A stretch of 64,000 bases of DNA from Crambe crambe. Taxonomy: Eukaryota > Porifera > Demospongiae > Poecilosclerida > Crambeidae. The translations under genes and the position numbers were made by a program. The notes below the pieces were generated by a model. The model had not been told where the DNA came from, made no database searches, and saw only the letters and a program-made list of their open reading frames with translations. Where the stretch lies: NCBI GenBank assembly GCA_963924555.1, contig OZ004590.1, forward strand, positions 1,054,001 through 1,118,000, given 5' to 3'. Positions 34,201 to 46,100 of the stretch are shown here, in pieces (the stretch's first letter is position 1; each line of letters opens with the position of its first letter).

Positions 34201-35199
34201 TTTGCAATAAATTCATAGCATAACCTATTTATTATCTTCTTTATGTAGGTACGTAGTGCTGATGATCAACAATTAAATTCAATATCAAACTTTACAATAA
34301 CAGCAATGTATAGCTAATGACCTGTGTGCATGGCAGACTCCTAAAGTATTTTTACTTAAATCTATCTAAAAGTAGGTACTCAAGAAATTTAACTTATATT
34401 TTTCACATTATAGCATTAAGTAACTGAATTGCTAGAATTCTAGAGAAAATGGGAGCCTGAAATCAAAGTTTGTAGGCTCCAACTTTTCTAAAAATGTTTT
34501 AAGGACACAAACCATACCCATTAAACATAACCACGCCCCAACCACACCCATATTAATGGAATAAATTGATTTATACATGTCAATTTGCAAGCAGTCATGG
34601 CCAGAGGCACTGGTACGGCTGGTATGGCCATGGCCGTACCACCATTCAGCATGTGTGTATGCAATTTGAATAATAACAATGACTTATAAGTTAGTATGTG
34701 GCATTGCCTAGATCATACCAGATAAAAATCGAATCAATTACTGGAGGGCTTCCCCCAGATGCATGGCCGTACCAGTACAAATGAATGAGCTTGCTCCGGC
34801 TCTGCCAGTGCATACACAACATTGACATCACAGCTATAAATAGAGCAGCTGACCTTGCACATGCCAAGCAGAGCCTGAATTGCATATTGGCCATAATAAT
34901 TATGTGCTGTAACTACAACTTCAAGCTTACAGTTTTGAGTTTTCATATCTAGACAACTTTAAGGACAAATAATAGGGCAGTAGCAAGCCATTGAAGGACG
35001 AAGGACAAAGTCTAAAAATTAAGGACTGTCCTTCAGATTTAAAGCCTATGAAAGTTCACACTGACAGGTTGGAGGCGGCATGGTGAAGTGAGCAAACTGC
35101 ACAGAGCTAAGTACTGACTATGTGTAGGATGAGAATCTGTACTGAGGAATGACTGAAACACAAGAAATAGCTAGCTAAAGTATAGATATCAAAGCTGAA

Positions 35200-35373
35200 C
35201 AGCTCTATCTAGCGCGCACCTACGTGGCCCCGCCCTTGAAATGGCGAAGAAAGATAATCACTGAATTGTGAAATGGAACTGTAGTGAAAACTAATAGCAA
35301 AAGATCAGCCTCTAGGTGCCGCTCTAACAGATGGCCCGAACAGAATTCTGATGACTATAGCCAGTTCGTCATC

Positions 35374-35375
<2 letters not shown>
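35200..35375. repeat. Dispersed repeat, copy 2
   Basis: Matches 14500-14620 in AK7 intron 2 over TAATAGCAAAAGATCAGCC, CTCTAGGTGCCGC and CTAACAGATGGCC. An ATT microsatellite (35378-35403) follows this copy. Confidence 0.75.
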
Positions 35376-35405
<30 letters not shown>

Positions 35406-36295
35406 GCAATTTTTGAAATCGTTTTTTTCAAATGTTATAGAATGAATTTTAGATTATTGAACATTGTCCTATCTTCTGTGTAGATGTAGGGATTGGGCTA
35501 GGACTTATGAGAACCTGTGGAATAAGGGTAGAAGAGAAAGAAGAGTTTTTAGTTTATACAGTCTTAATGACCTTTGACCTGCCATCCCTAGATGACGTTT
35601 AAGAAACGAGATAAGTTACAACGAAAAAGAAGATGGGGCAATTAGAGCAGGCTGAGGATCCACCAAGACTGGCCTGGCGACCAGGAGAGAATAAAAAAAT
35701 AACAACAAAACAACCACAACAAACAAATAATTAAACAAAAAACAACAGATTAATGGGTACATGTCATAATAATTATAATAGGGTGGCTTGGGATTTGACA
35801 TACAGTTTCAGCAAGGGTGCAGACAAGATGAAATGTGCAAGTGTTATTGGCTTCAAAACTTCTCAGAAAAACTGACCAAAAAGTAATCTTTGAGTTTGGA
35901 TTTGATGGTAGGAGCACCTAAGGTTATATCAATTGGTGGCAGAGAGTTCCATAATCTAGTCAGCCTGTTAAAATAGAAGTGTCTTTGGGAGTTGGAGATG
36001 TGAAGAACATAGCTATGGCTATTGGAAATAATCTAGGAGATTTTGTTATGTATGTGAAGAACATAGGAGAGTAACAAATAACCTAGGAGATTTTACTTAA
36101 TGGTGAGTGACTATAGGAGATTGCTTTGTATATTCTACACTCTGCTATCTATGCTCTGGCTATGTAATATCCAATATAGTCATGCATGCAGTGCTGAACA
36201 ACAAAATATCCTATAAGAGATGTATCAATATCTATGGTATAGGCTCTAGCATAGATATACTAGACTACGTAGGGCTAGGGCTAGGGCGGCGACAA

Positions 36296-36530
36296 TATAT
36301 CCTAGGAGATTAGGTTGCTCGCGACAGAATTTCTGTCGCCGCGACAGAATCTCCCAGCGACAAAATAAACTGTGTCACCGGTGTCACGCTGGAAGATTCT
36401 GTCGTGGTGACAAAATATCCTGTAGCTAGCTGCGACAAAATATCCTAAGAGATTAGGTCGCTCGCGACAGGATATTTTGTCACCGCACAATCTCCCAGCA
36501 ACAAAAACTGTGATACCGGTGTCATAAAGT
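36296..36530. repeat. CGACAGGATATTTTGTC repeat family, copy 1
   Basis: Contains two tandem half-units: CCTAGGAGATTAGGTTGCTC, CGCGACAGAATCTCCCAGCG and GACAAAATAAACTGTG, then the same words again from about 36440, ending near a GTGTCATAAAGTTTTGGGGA segment. The reverse complement of the unit recurs at 38120-38290, and related copies at 38985-39065 and 52715-53125. Confidence 0.75.
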
Positions 36531-36956
36531 TTTGGGGACCCCGTAGTTCTAGGTACCCCCGTCCCTAAATCTACCGTAGATATGGGGACCCCCTCATAGA
36601 TATAGGGACCCCCAGTCCTCGCGCTTTATATGCGCTTTATATCTCTACATAGCTGACAAAACAAAAGTGAGGGAGAGTGAAATATTAATTTCAAGCTGGG
36701 TAAGTTAGCCATCTGTAGCTAGTACTTATTTTACTGTTTTAGGGTTGAATAATAGCTATGAGGAAGTGGGGTATTCAGTTTGAGGCTATCATCCATATGG
36801 ACCACATGCAGTTTTGGCCCTCCAATAGTTTAATATTAAAATACAAAATTACATTATCCTAGCTTGCATTAATTATTATCTATATTAATTTTTAATCACT
36901 ACTACAACTACTACTATTAGTATTATATTATTTAGTTTCATAATGCTTATTTAATG

Positions 36957-36971
36957 ATAATAATGATAATA

Positions 36972-37041
<70 letters not shown>
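36957..37041. repeat. (AAT)n microsatellite
   Basis: About 70 nt of pure AAT trinucleotide repeat with an imperfect lead-in. Confidence 0.95.
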
Positions 37042-37242
37042 GGTCAGATTCCTCTACCACACTTTCAGCAAAAATCCAACATAGATTTAACAACCTCCAA
37101 TAGCTAATATATCTGTAGATTCAATGATAAAATATCTGTACTGGCATCCACTAAAAATTTGACACCACTAAATTACCTCATCTGTGACCCCATCCCCAAA
37201 TGTATGAATCCATTATAGCTAGCTAAGTAGCTACAGTACCCT

Positions 37243-37620
37243 ATCTGTAGATATGGGGACCCCATCCCCAAATGTAACTCATCCAGATATACCGTGGGTA
37301 CCATTTCTCCATCTGTAGATATGGGGACCCCATCCCCAAATGTATGCTTATCATAAAAGATACCTCATCCAGATATACCGTATGTACCATTCTCCATCTG
37401 TAGATATGGGGACCCCATCCCCAAATGTATGTTTATCAATAAAGATACCTCATCCAGATATACCGTAGGTACCATTCTCCATTCTGTAGATATGGGGATC
37501 CCATCCCCAAATGTATGTTTATCAATAAAGATACCTCATCTAGATATACCGTAGGTACCATTCTCCATCTGTAGATATGGGGACCCCATCCCCAAATGTA
37601 TGTTGATCAAAGGATATCTC
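37243..37620. repeat. Tandem array of ~68-87-bp units
   Basis: Five units open with ATCTGTAGATATGGGGA and CCCCATCCCCAAATGTATG, then CTCATCCAGATATACCG. Starts are near 37243, 37311, 37395, 37483 and 37567. Words from the array (TAGATATGGGGAC, CCCCATATCTACG) continue in mixed orientation at 36550-36610 and 37985-38130. Confidence 0.85.
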
Positions 37621-38119
37621 ATCCACGAATCTTCATAAATAATTGTAGGAACCTTTTTAGATGGTCTACTTCACTTGTATCTTCTTTCTCCTACTCACGA
37701 GGTGGTCTCTCATGTGCAACCTGCTCCTTCGTAATGCTGGCCAAGGATTGCTTGATTGAAAACCTCTGTTTACCTCTCTGTCTCAGTTTGCAACAGTGAG
37801 GCACCCTCAGACATCTTGCCCCAAATTGAAACAGCTAGCTATAGCCTATTATTGTGGTTTATATTACGTATACCAAGCATGCTATATGAATATAGAGGGG
37901 AACAGCTTAGTTCCCAGACTGATTTTTTCTCCCCGAGCTTGCTATTAGCAATACTATTGCTACTTGGCCAGATCTGGCTAATTTGGCTGGGGTCCCCATA
38001 TCTACGCAGGGGTCTCCATATCTACCGTAGATATGGGGACGGAGGTTCCCATATCTACGTAGATTTAGGGATGGGGATCCCCATATCTACGTAGATATGG
38101 GGACGGGGGTCCCTGAAAT

Positions 38120-38290
38120 AGGGGGGTCCCCAAAACATTATGACACCGGAATTCCTTTTCAACCTTTGAAAGATGTCCTGGTGCCAATTTTGTCGCTGGG
38201 AGATTCTGTCACGGCGACAAATATTCTGTCGCGAGTGACATAATCTCCTAGGATATTTTGTCACCACCAGGATATATTATTACAGCTATA
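38120..38290. repeat. CGACAGGATATTTTGTC repeat family, copy 2 (inverted)
   Basis: Reverse-complement orientation relative to 36296-36530: GGGGTCCCCAAAACATTATG, TTTTGTCGCTGGGAGATTCT, CTCCTAGGATATTTTGTC. Together the two copies bracket the tandem array as an inverted pair about 1.8 kb apart. Confidence 0.7.
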
Positions 38291-38984
38291 GCTATAGCTA
38301 CTCGATACATCTCATAGGATATTTTGTTGCTCATAGCAATAGCGTATAATTTATTATAGTATTTATGGCAAGCAATATTATAATTAGTATACAGCAAATC
38401 TCCTATAATCACTCACCATAATTAAATAAAATCTCCTACTGTTGTAGCTCATCCCTTGTCTCTTACTTATCTCTAGTTATTGCTATGAGTGATATTTTGT
38501 TGCTCACTTGAATAATTTTTTACATTCTATATTAGCTAAGAGACATGTTGCTCTAGCCAGATATGTAGGTGACAAATCCCAGGAATTTTTGTTGCTCTTA
38601 ATAGCTAGCAGCTTTAATAACCATAATTATCACTCTCAGTGAGTAGCTAATGTGATACAGAGCAACATAGTCACATTATTGTACATATCTGATTTGTATA
38701 AAGCTCCATGCATCATGCATTCACATCAATGGATAAATTAACTTGTGACATATTCCATCGTTATACTTAACTTCCTAGCTACATAGCTAGATACAAGAAA
38801 AAAAAACATGCTCCTTTGAAGAAGGTGAATAGCTAATAAGCTTTAGATTTTGCATTGCTCTATATCTCTCATTAACTAAAGAAATATAGCTTATGAAAAA
38901 ATATCCTTAAGCTAGGAGATATTGTCACTGAACACTAAAAATAGAGCAATTTGTTGGTGCTATACCACCTACTTCACATGCAGC

Positions 38985-39065
38985 GACTGGCGGCGACAGG
39001 TCGCTCACGGCAGGATATTTTTGTCGGCGTGACAGATCTCCCAGCGACAAAATAAACTGTGACAC
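38985..39065. repeat. CGACAGGATATTTTGTC repeat family, copy 3 (short)
   Basis: Reads GGCGACAGGTCGCTCACGGC, then AGGATATTTTTGTCGGCGTG and CCAGCGACAAAATAAACTGT, a truncated unit of the family. Confidence 0.7.
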
Positions 39066-39564
39066 CGCCATTCAGGTGAGTATCTAGTCAGCTTTACTAT
39101 CATCGGTAATTGTACCACTGTCTCCATGTTGACGATCAAAGATTCTAAGAACACTTGCAGAGTTCTTTAGGTTTCTCCTGTAGCGGCAAGCCTTGACAGA
39201 CAGAGATGAGACTGTTAAGCAGTGTGTACGTGGTTCAGGTGAGTATCTAGTCAGCTTTAACTATCATCCGTATTAATAACTGACAAAAAGCAGCTAGGTT
39301 ATAATCAGCTGAAATGAAAGTGAACTCGCTATTTTGCCTGTGCTATCTTTTATCAGGTTATGGCCGTCCAGCTTCAATAATCTGTGACTTGAAATACTAG
39401 TGAGTAGAGTTGTGCTTCCTGCAGGACCTTTAACCTGTTTATTTAGCTACTATGATTATTGCCTTGACACTTCTGTAATGTAAAAAACATTTTAATGATC
39501 AAAATGACAGCTTGACACATCTGCAATGTAAAAAATCATATATTGTAGGTAAACTCTTATTGCC

Positions 39565-39589
39565 TTTTTTTTTTTTTTTTTTTTTTTTT
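39565..39589. repeat. Poly(T) run
   Basis: About 25 consecutive T, possibly the reversed tail of a retroposed sequence. No target duplication was evident by eye. Confidence 0.8.
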
Positions 39590-40132
39590 CTACTTGGTAT
39601 GTGGTCAACTCTTGGGGAAAAAAAAGATCAGGTTCCCAATACTGATACTTTCCTCCCTCCTTTGTTCAGCTAGTGCAAAGCAATCAAAACAGAAACAAAG
39701 GCACAAAAGGCATAAAAAGGTACAAAGGACTACATTGGTTATCTGCAATAGGTTGATTCTTATTTATCTTGTGAGACAAAATTAGAGTAAGAAGCATCAT
39801 TTCTGCCACTCTACACCTGTCAAACTCCCTAAAGTAAATGGCATGTGTATACCTAGTTTCATGTTTTATCCATGTGGATATATTGTGAGAATGCTCATCC
39901 CAACTTCTCCACTTAGTAAGCTTGCTTGTGTCATAATAACAAGTGGACAATAACAATGTTATAAATATACAGGATATGAAGGAATGAAGTTCAAATCACT
40001 GGGAGGGTCATTAAGATGAAGATTTAAGTAAATATAAAGTAACATAACTGTTGTGTATGTTAATACTTATGTTATTCTGCAGCAAGAGAAGAACAGAAAA
40101 GAAGAATTGCTGAAGCTTTTGAATGATAACTA

Positions 40133-43100
40133 TTACTTTTTTCTCTTCTGTTTGCCACCCTTTGAAAATATTGATGGATCAATTTCTTCTCTAGATTTTC
40201 CCTTAATCGAGAATAAACGTTCAGCTCTCTCCAGCAATGTGCCTCCACACTTTAAGCCCATAAGCTGAAGCGTGTGCTTTAGTTGGTCTCCTCCTACGGA
40301 CATTAAATCTTCAACACTACTATAGTCTTCAACATTGACAACCTAAAGATAAAAGTAATAATGAAAAGGTCACTAGAGCAATAAGTTTTCACTATAATGA
40401 TTATAGCTTATGGCTCTACAATCCTTTTGCGTATAGGGTCTGGGTTTGTGAACTTAGCCAGCTTCAAAATTTTACAAATTATGATGAGAATCCATCAGCT
40501 GTCAAAACTCTTATGTCACCTAGCTGAAATGTTTGAACACTAGCTATGTATACCACCTGAGGAAAGAGTGTAGTATTATCATAGATCATTTTCCACACAC
40601 ATGCACACAAGTTTACTGAAGCTACCAGGCCATGCAAATGAGGCATTCCATAATTGTGAAATGAAATTTTCTGGAGGTTCGAGGGCACTTTCACAAGCCA
40701 TTTTGCTTTTCCATGATTGACAGTATCGAATCTACAAAGGCTGAGGTACGAGGATAGAAGCACTGATTGCTGGCAACTGAATTTGTGCAGTGCAATTAAT
40801 ATGGGTAGTTCACAGTTGTCACTCAATGGTTGGTAACCAGTACGAGATTCCATAACTACCACAGACACCTTCCCTTGGCACTCCAGTGCCAAGGAGAGGA
40901 GTAGAAAAAAAAGTATTCCACCAAAACGTGCAAGAACAACATATTACTAAAACTAGGAAGCCATGTGCTATTTTTGATAGGCCATGTGGAGTTGCAAACC
41001 TCCTGTGATACCTTGTCATAACTGATTGTGCCTACATTTACCTTCAATGTAGTAATTGTGGCGTCTTTCAGACTTTCAGCTTTCTCTACAGTAATTTCTT
41101 TTGCACATTCATATTTATCTGCATCTGCAGTTGTTTGGTCATCCAATGCAGTTGCTTCAGTTCCCGGAATCTTGCATATAGTCTCTGAATTACCTATTTT
41201 ATCAACACACCATTCTGCAGCACAGCCAATCTTAGTAGAGCACGATGGGAGGGAACTTCCTTGTACTACCAAATCTATAGGCATCGACCCACAGCCCTGC
41301 AAATAATCACCAGAATCCTCACTACTTTCTAGCTCCAAATTGCTATCAGATTCTTCTAAATCGCTATGTTCATCATCAAGGCCTACCCTACAAATGAATA
41401 TTTGGAGATAACTATAGAAAAAAAAACAGCTCTTACATACATACCACATTTTTTGCTTCTTGCGTGAACCAGATGAAATATCAGCAGACTTCCTTTTCTT
41501 CCCTTTACTATCCATAGCTGCAGCTACTGCTTGTATACCTTGCTGCAAAGATACATCCATATTCTCTTCTGTTTTTTTGATCTGATCCATATATGTAGAA
41601 TCATCATAATAATGTTTTGGTTCACTTCTTCTCTGTTCATGTTTCTTTCTTTTGTTCTCTGCATGCTTTCTATTGCGTTCTGGTTCTTCTGACATCCATT
41701 GAGCCACCCTTAAAAATAAAAAAATATTCATTTGTCTCCAGCTTTGGAAGCTATGGTACTTTTGGATACAAAATAAACATTACATATTTAAGTACCTAAG
41801 AATACGGGTTACAGACACCTTAAAAACTAACCTAAACATACCAATCATAACAGTTAGCATAGGGGTGTGACTATAGTATGCCCATGGCAATAGTATTAAC
41901 TTTGGTGGTGTTTTTTGCAGTCTCTAAATGTAGGTTGTTTACCATTAACGAAGGAGGCTCCAGTGCAAGCTTATTAATAAAATTGGGAGGGGCCTGCTAT
42001 AACAGTGTACATGCTCTATGCCCTACTTGTAAGATCAGCCTAACCACTAGCAAATAGTTGTCCCCTCCCACCTTCCTCTAACATTATTCTTTTTTTTTTG
42101 AATACTAATCACTGATCTGACAGCTCCATGATGCAATAACTATACTATAGAAACTAAGTATAGAGAGTGCCATGAATTTTCTAAGAGTGCCCACTTACAA
42201 ACTGTGATAGCACACAACCACTACGCATGTATACTGCTTGAATTTTTGAAACTGCGCTCGGATTTGGAGAGGTAGCTGGAGAACTGGTGACTATTCTAGT
42301 ATAGTTCTAACCTATTAGCATGCCATTCACCTTCTCCAGTGATATTTTCAAGGCCTAATTCCTTCTTCAGCCCAGAAATAATCATTCTTTGATGGGCTAA
42401 GTTTGGCAGAAGCAGTAGAAGAGCTACTTAAATTCTTCAGGCTGAAGCTGGTCCAAGCTATACCTCAAGTGATAGTTTTGTCCACAGTAATGAAAATGAA
42501 CTCTGCATCTACTGGAAAAGACAGTCTAGCTACTACTAATTAAGATCAAGACTGTGAAATCCAATCCTCACTGCTTCAACTAAGTGTGAAAGACCTAGAT
42601 GAAACAGCAGAGTGGAAAGCTGAAGTATGTGGTATTTTTGTTATATGAAGAAGCCTTGGGGCGCAAAGAGCTACTGAGCTTCCTTGAGATCGACGTCAGG
42701 TATACAATGGTTGTCAACTTTCTGGCAGTAGTACCACTTGCCGCAAAATTTCAGGAAAGTTGGATCCATGCTTTGAACTCATTAAGCAGTATAAGGAGGA
42801 TTCACTTCCTGGTGGTCGGAAATTTGTGAGATCTGTAAGCATTGATTCCAGCTTAAGTTGTGTGCTTGCTTCAGATGCAAAATCAAAAGATGTGATTTGA
42901 TTTTGCACAAAATTTGGTGCCTTTTGTGCTTATTCGTGCCATAGGGACAGATGGCGAGCAAGCACTGGTGTTCCCTGAAGTTGTAATTGACCTGAGATGC
43001 TTTATACAAGATAACATATGTCGAAAGCTTACTGACAAGTCTCTCCTGGAATCAGTTAGGAGCAGAATCTCTTAAGTACACAGCAGGGTACATTGTATGT

Positions 43101-46100
43101 GAAGGGTCTTCTTGATGTTTCTAGTGAAGAAAAATTCAATAGAAAACTTGCTGTATTGAAGACAAAGTGGCATGAGATTATCATGCATCCCCATAAAGAG
43201 GTATTGTTTTATGCTTGTTATTCAAAAAAAAGCTGAAGTAATGAGAACTATGATAGCATCATCAGGCAAAGAGCTTGTTCAAGGATTTTCCAACTACTCA
43301 AATCAACTTGGGTAGATCTGAATGATAAGCTGTTTCAGTTTGTAGTATATCAACAAAAGGAAATAGAGCAATGATCAGAATGGGAGAATACAGATTCAAG
43401 AGTAACTACCAATACTCAGAAATTGATAGTTTATCATGACCGTTAAGCAAAAGCAGAAGCATATCATGAAAGTATATTTGACACACAGCCAATAGCCTTT
43501 GAAAATGGTGATGAACATGCCACCAGAGCAAGTCACAATCTACACACTTGTCAGTTGAAGCAAAGAAGTCTGGAATTACTACTGAACTTATTGAAAGGAT
43601 GTGACAAAAAATGCAAAATGTGTAGCAAGTGATTGTTTGTGATGACTGTGCACAATGTGGTTGAAAGATGAAAAATTTGTGGCATTAGATGAAACAAGAT
43701 ACATCCAACAGCAGATACTTCTCATGGGATTGCTGAAAATGTTGGGACTACGTGCCCCAGAAAGAACAGAAACAGCAGAGACATGAATTTACGATTGCTT
43801 GACTGATTGGAGTTTCAAATGTTCACTTCTATGCAAGGCTTGTAGTCGGCTTTCCTGATGTCTGGGTGATTTTCTGGCATGTAGTTATATTGCTCTTGGC
43901 TTTCCTGTTGCCTAGCAAAACTTTACCCTTCAAATGTAGCTAGAATTGACTGTAAACATTGCCTACCTAAGTCAGCTACTAGTGCCAAGGCACTAGTCTT
44001 TTAATGACTGACTTGTTAGATAATGATTGATGGTGCCCACAGTGATCTTGTCATCATGAACCTCCTCAAGGACTCAATGTTGCCAGGTTTGTTTATTTTT
44101 ATATAGGCTTGTCACATGATTCTACATTACGTTTTATAGTAGTCCAAGCAACCTGGGTAGCCATTTTGGGTTTTTTTGGTTCCAATCAGTTTAATTGTCG
44201 TCTTCTCTGGTTCAATTTGTTTGTTGATCCCCCCTTTTGTTTCAAACATGGTGCAGAAATGAAAACTTTTTTCTTTCTTTAATAATTGTCACAGGATTGG
44301 CAAAAGCAGCAGTATTTGCACTTACCAGGATGACAGCTATACTTAATCAATAAACCAGATTTTGCTTAGTGAAACCAAGTAATATAATGTAGTTGGTATT
44401 TGTTTTCTAGCCTCCGGGACAGGTAAAACTGGTTTCACTATACGTAGTATTTTTTTCCAAGTCTCGTGAGCATGTGTTCATGACTGTCACAATTAAGTTA
44501 CAGTGAACAAAAAATAGTGGATCCCCCTTTTTAAAAACAGTGTGTGGTTTATGAGAATTAACAGTTAGTTTCAATGGTGATGGTCTCTATTTGCTTATTA
44601 ATGACATTGATACAGAAAATGTTTTTGTATTCATAAACTTATTCTACATAATTATTTTGAAAAGCTATTTCTTCTTGAGAAAAAAACAAAAAACAGCACC
44701 AACTTTCATGCAGAGCAATAAATTTGAGCTAGGTAAGTATGTCCTGATATGAGTGGCCTCTGAACTCTGGAGTTGCTGATGAGAGAGTTGCACCGTTTAC
44801 TGAACAATAATAGAGAAGCAGAATTCAGCGACTTATCTGCTTGCCATATTCTGAAATGGTAAGCTCCCTGGTCCTGAAACTTGTTTAGCAGGCTCTAGTA
44901 AGCAGAATAATCATTCACAGTAGCTTTTGTTAAATCCAAGTGGGAGAACTGGAATTTCACTTTTGTATTAGTCTACATGCATTGTCCGCATCATCCCTAC
45001 ATATAGCTACTGCTCTCTCTGATAAGTACTATAATTTTTCCTACTTGGTACATATGTATAGTCAGACTTAAAATTCAACCATTAATTATACTTACAACCC
45101 CAATGTTATTTGGCTTCTAGTGTACTACACATATATATTACACGTGAAGATCAGACAACCCACATTACAAATTCCATTGGCATAGAATTTATGCACAGAA
45201 TTACTTCTTACTTTTTTTCTGCATCTACGTCCCTCATTCTTCGTCCACTCAAATCCCGACATGCTCCTTTACGAGAGCCTTTATTGACCTGTGTCCCCAT
45301 TGCACGTATTAGAGTCCCAAATCCTGAAATGAAGAGCGATGGATTATTCATATTAATAACTTAATAAGTATGTATGAATCGTGTAATATGACAAAATGGC
45401 CATTCAGCTTTTATAGTAGGTTTGTTAGGATTATGTTGTCCATAAGATTATACCGAATCCCCTCACAACATAAGAAATTGGTTCTTAAATCTGGTGCCTT
45501 GCAAATACAAACTTCCCGATTTAGCTCAAATAAGCAGAAATAGAACTTATAAGCAAAGTGAGCTTAACAAAGGTAGTTAGAGCAGCAAGAAAACCAAGTA
45601 TCTAACAGTTAGTATGTGTTCATAAATGAATAACAAACAACCAGCTCAAGTACATCATATGTACCTCCTTTGCCACCACAGAGCTTATAATGGGCCTTGA
45701 GTACCATAAAATGACTCTCTGGACTAGGTAGAATCCCATCATCATCTAGGCAGACCCCACTGGTAGTCAAGTAATATCCACATGGATGTATCAACTGTAA
45801 AATCAAGAAGAGTAAATTGAATTTGATTACAAGATATTTCTCTACTTGGTATGGAATTCGTCTTGTCAGTAGAAAAATTCATGTGCATAAAGTGTGTGTC
45901 ACATTCTATGATCACTTGTGTAATGTATGGATGGCTGCTGTATTGCCAGGTTACCACTAGCTAGATGATCTGATCAATACTCAATGTACACTTGTGTAAG
46001 TACAAGTCCCCACTCTGAAAAAATAGTGCTGGTCACATGACTTGTGACCAATCAGATCCTCTGATAAATTTCTTAAAGCACACTTTTTATGTACACTAAA

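Larger units (their letters stand above)
29364..40132. other. 10.8-kb gene-poor repeat island between CatSper1 and SDE2
   Basis: I find no multi-exon gene here on either strand. The interval holds GTCCCCCCTAG repeats, two diverged copies of a block of several hundred bp, a 420-bp hairpin, a Helitron-like scrap, G-rich minisatellites, (AAT)n, an 87-bp tandem array and several copies of a dispersed CGACAGGATATTTTGTC family. Parts are entered separately below. Stretches such as 34200-34980, 35400-36100 and 38340-38980 show nothing I can name. Confidence 0.6.

Noticed and set aside
36296..36530. CRISPR-like array (regular repeats with spacers)
   Set aside because: Units are few, inverted as well as direct, imperfect and in a eukaryotic intron-rich context; no cas-like genes.
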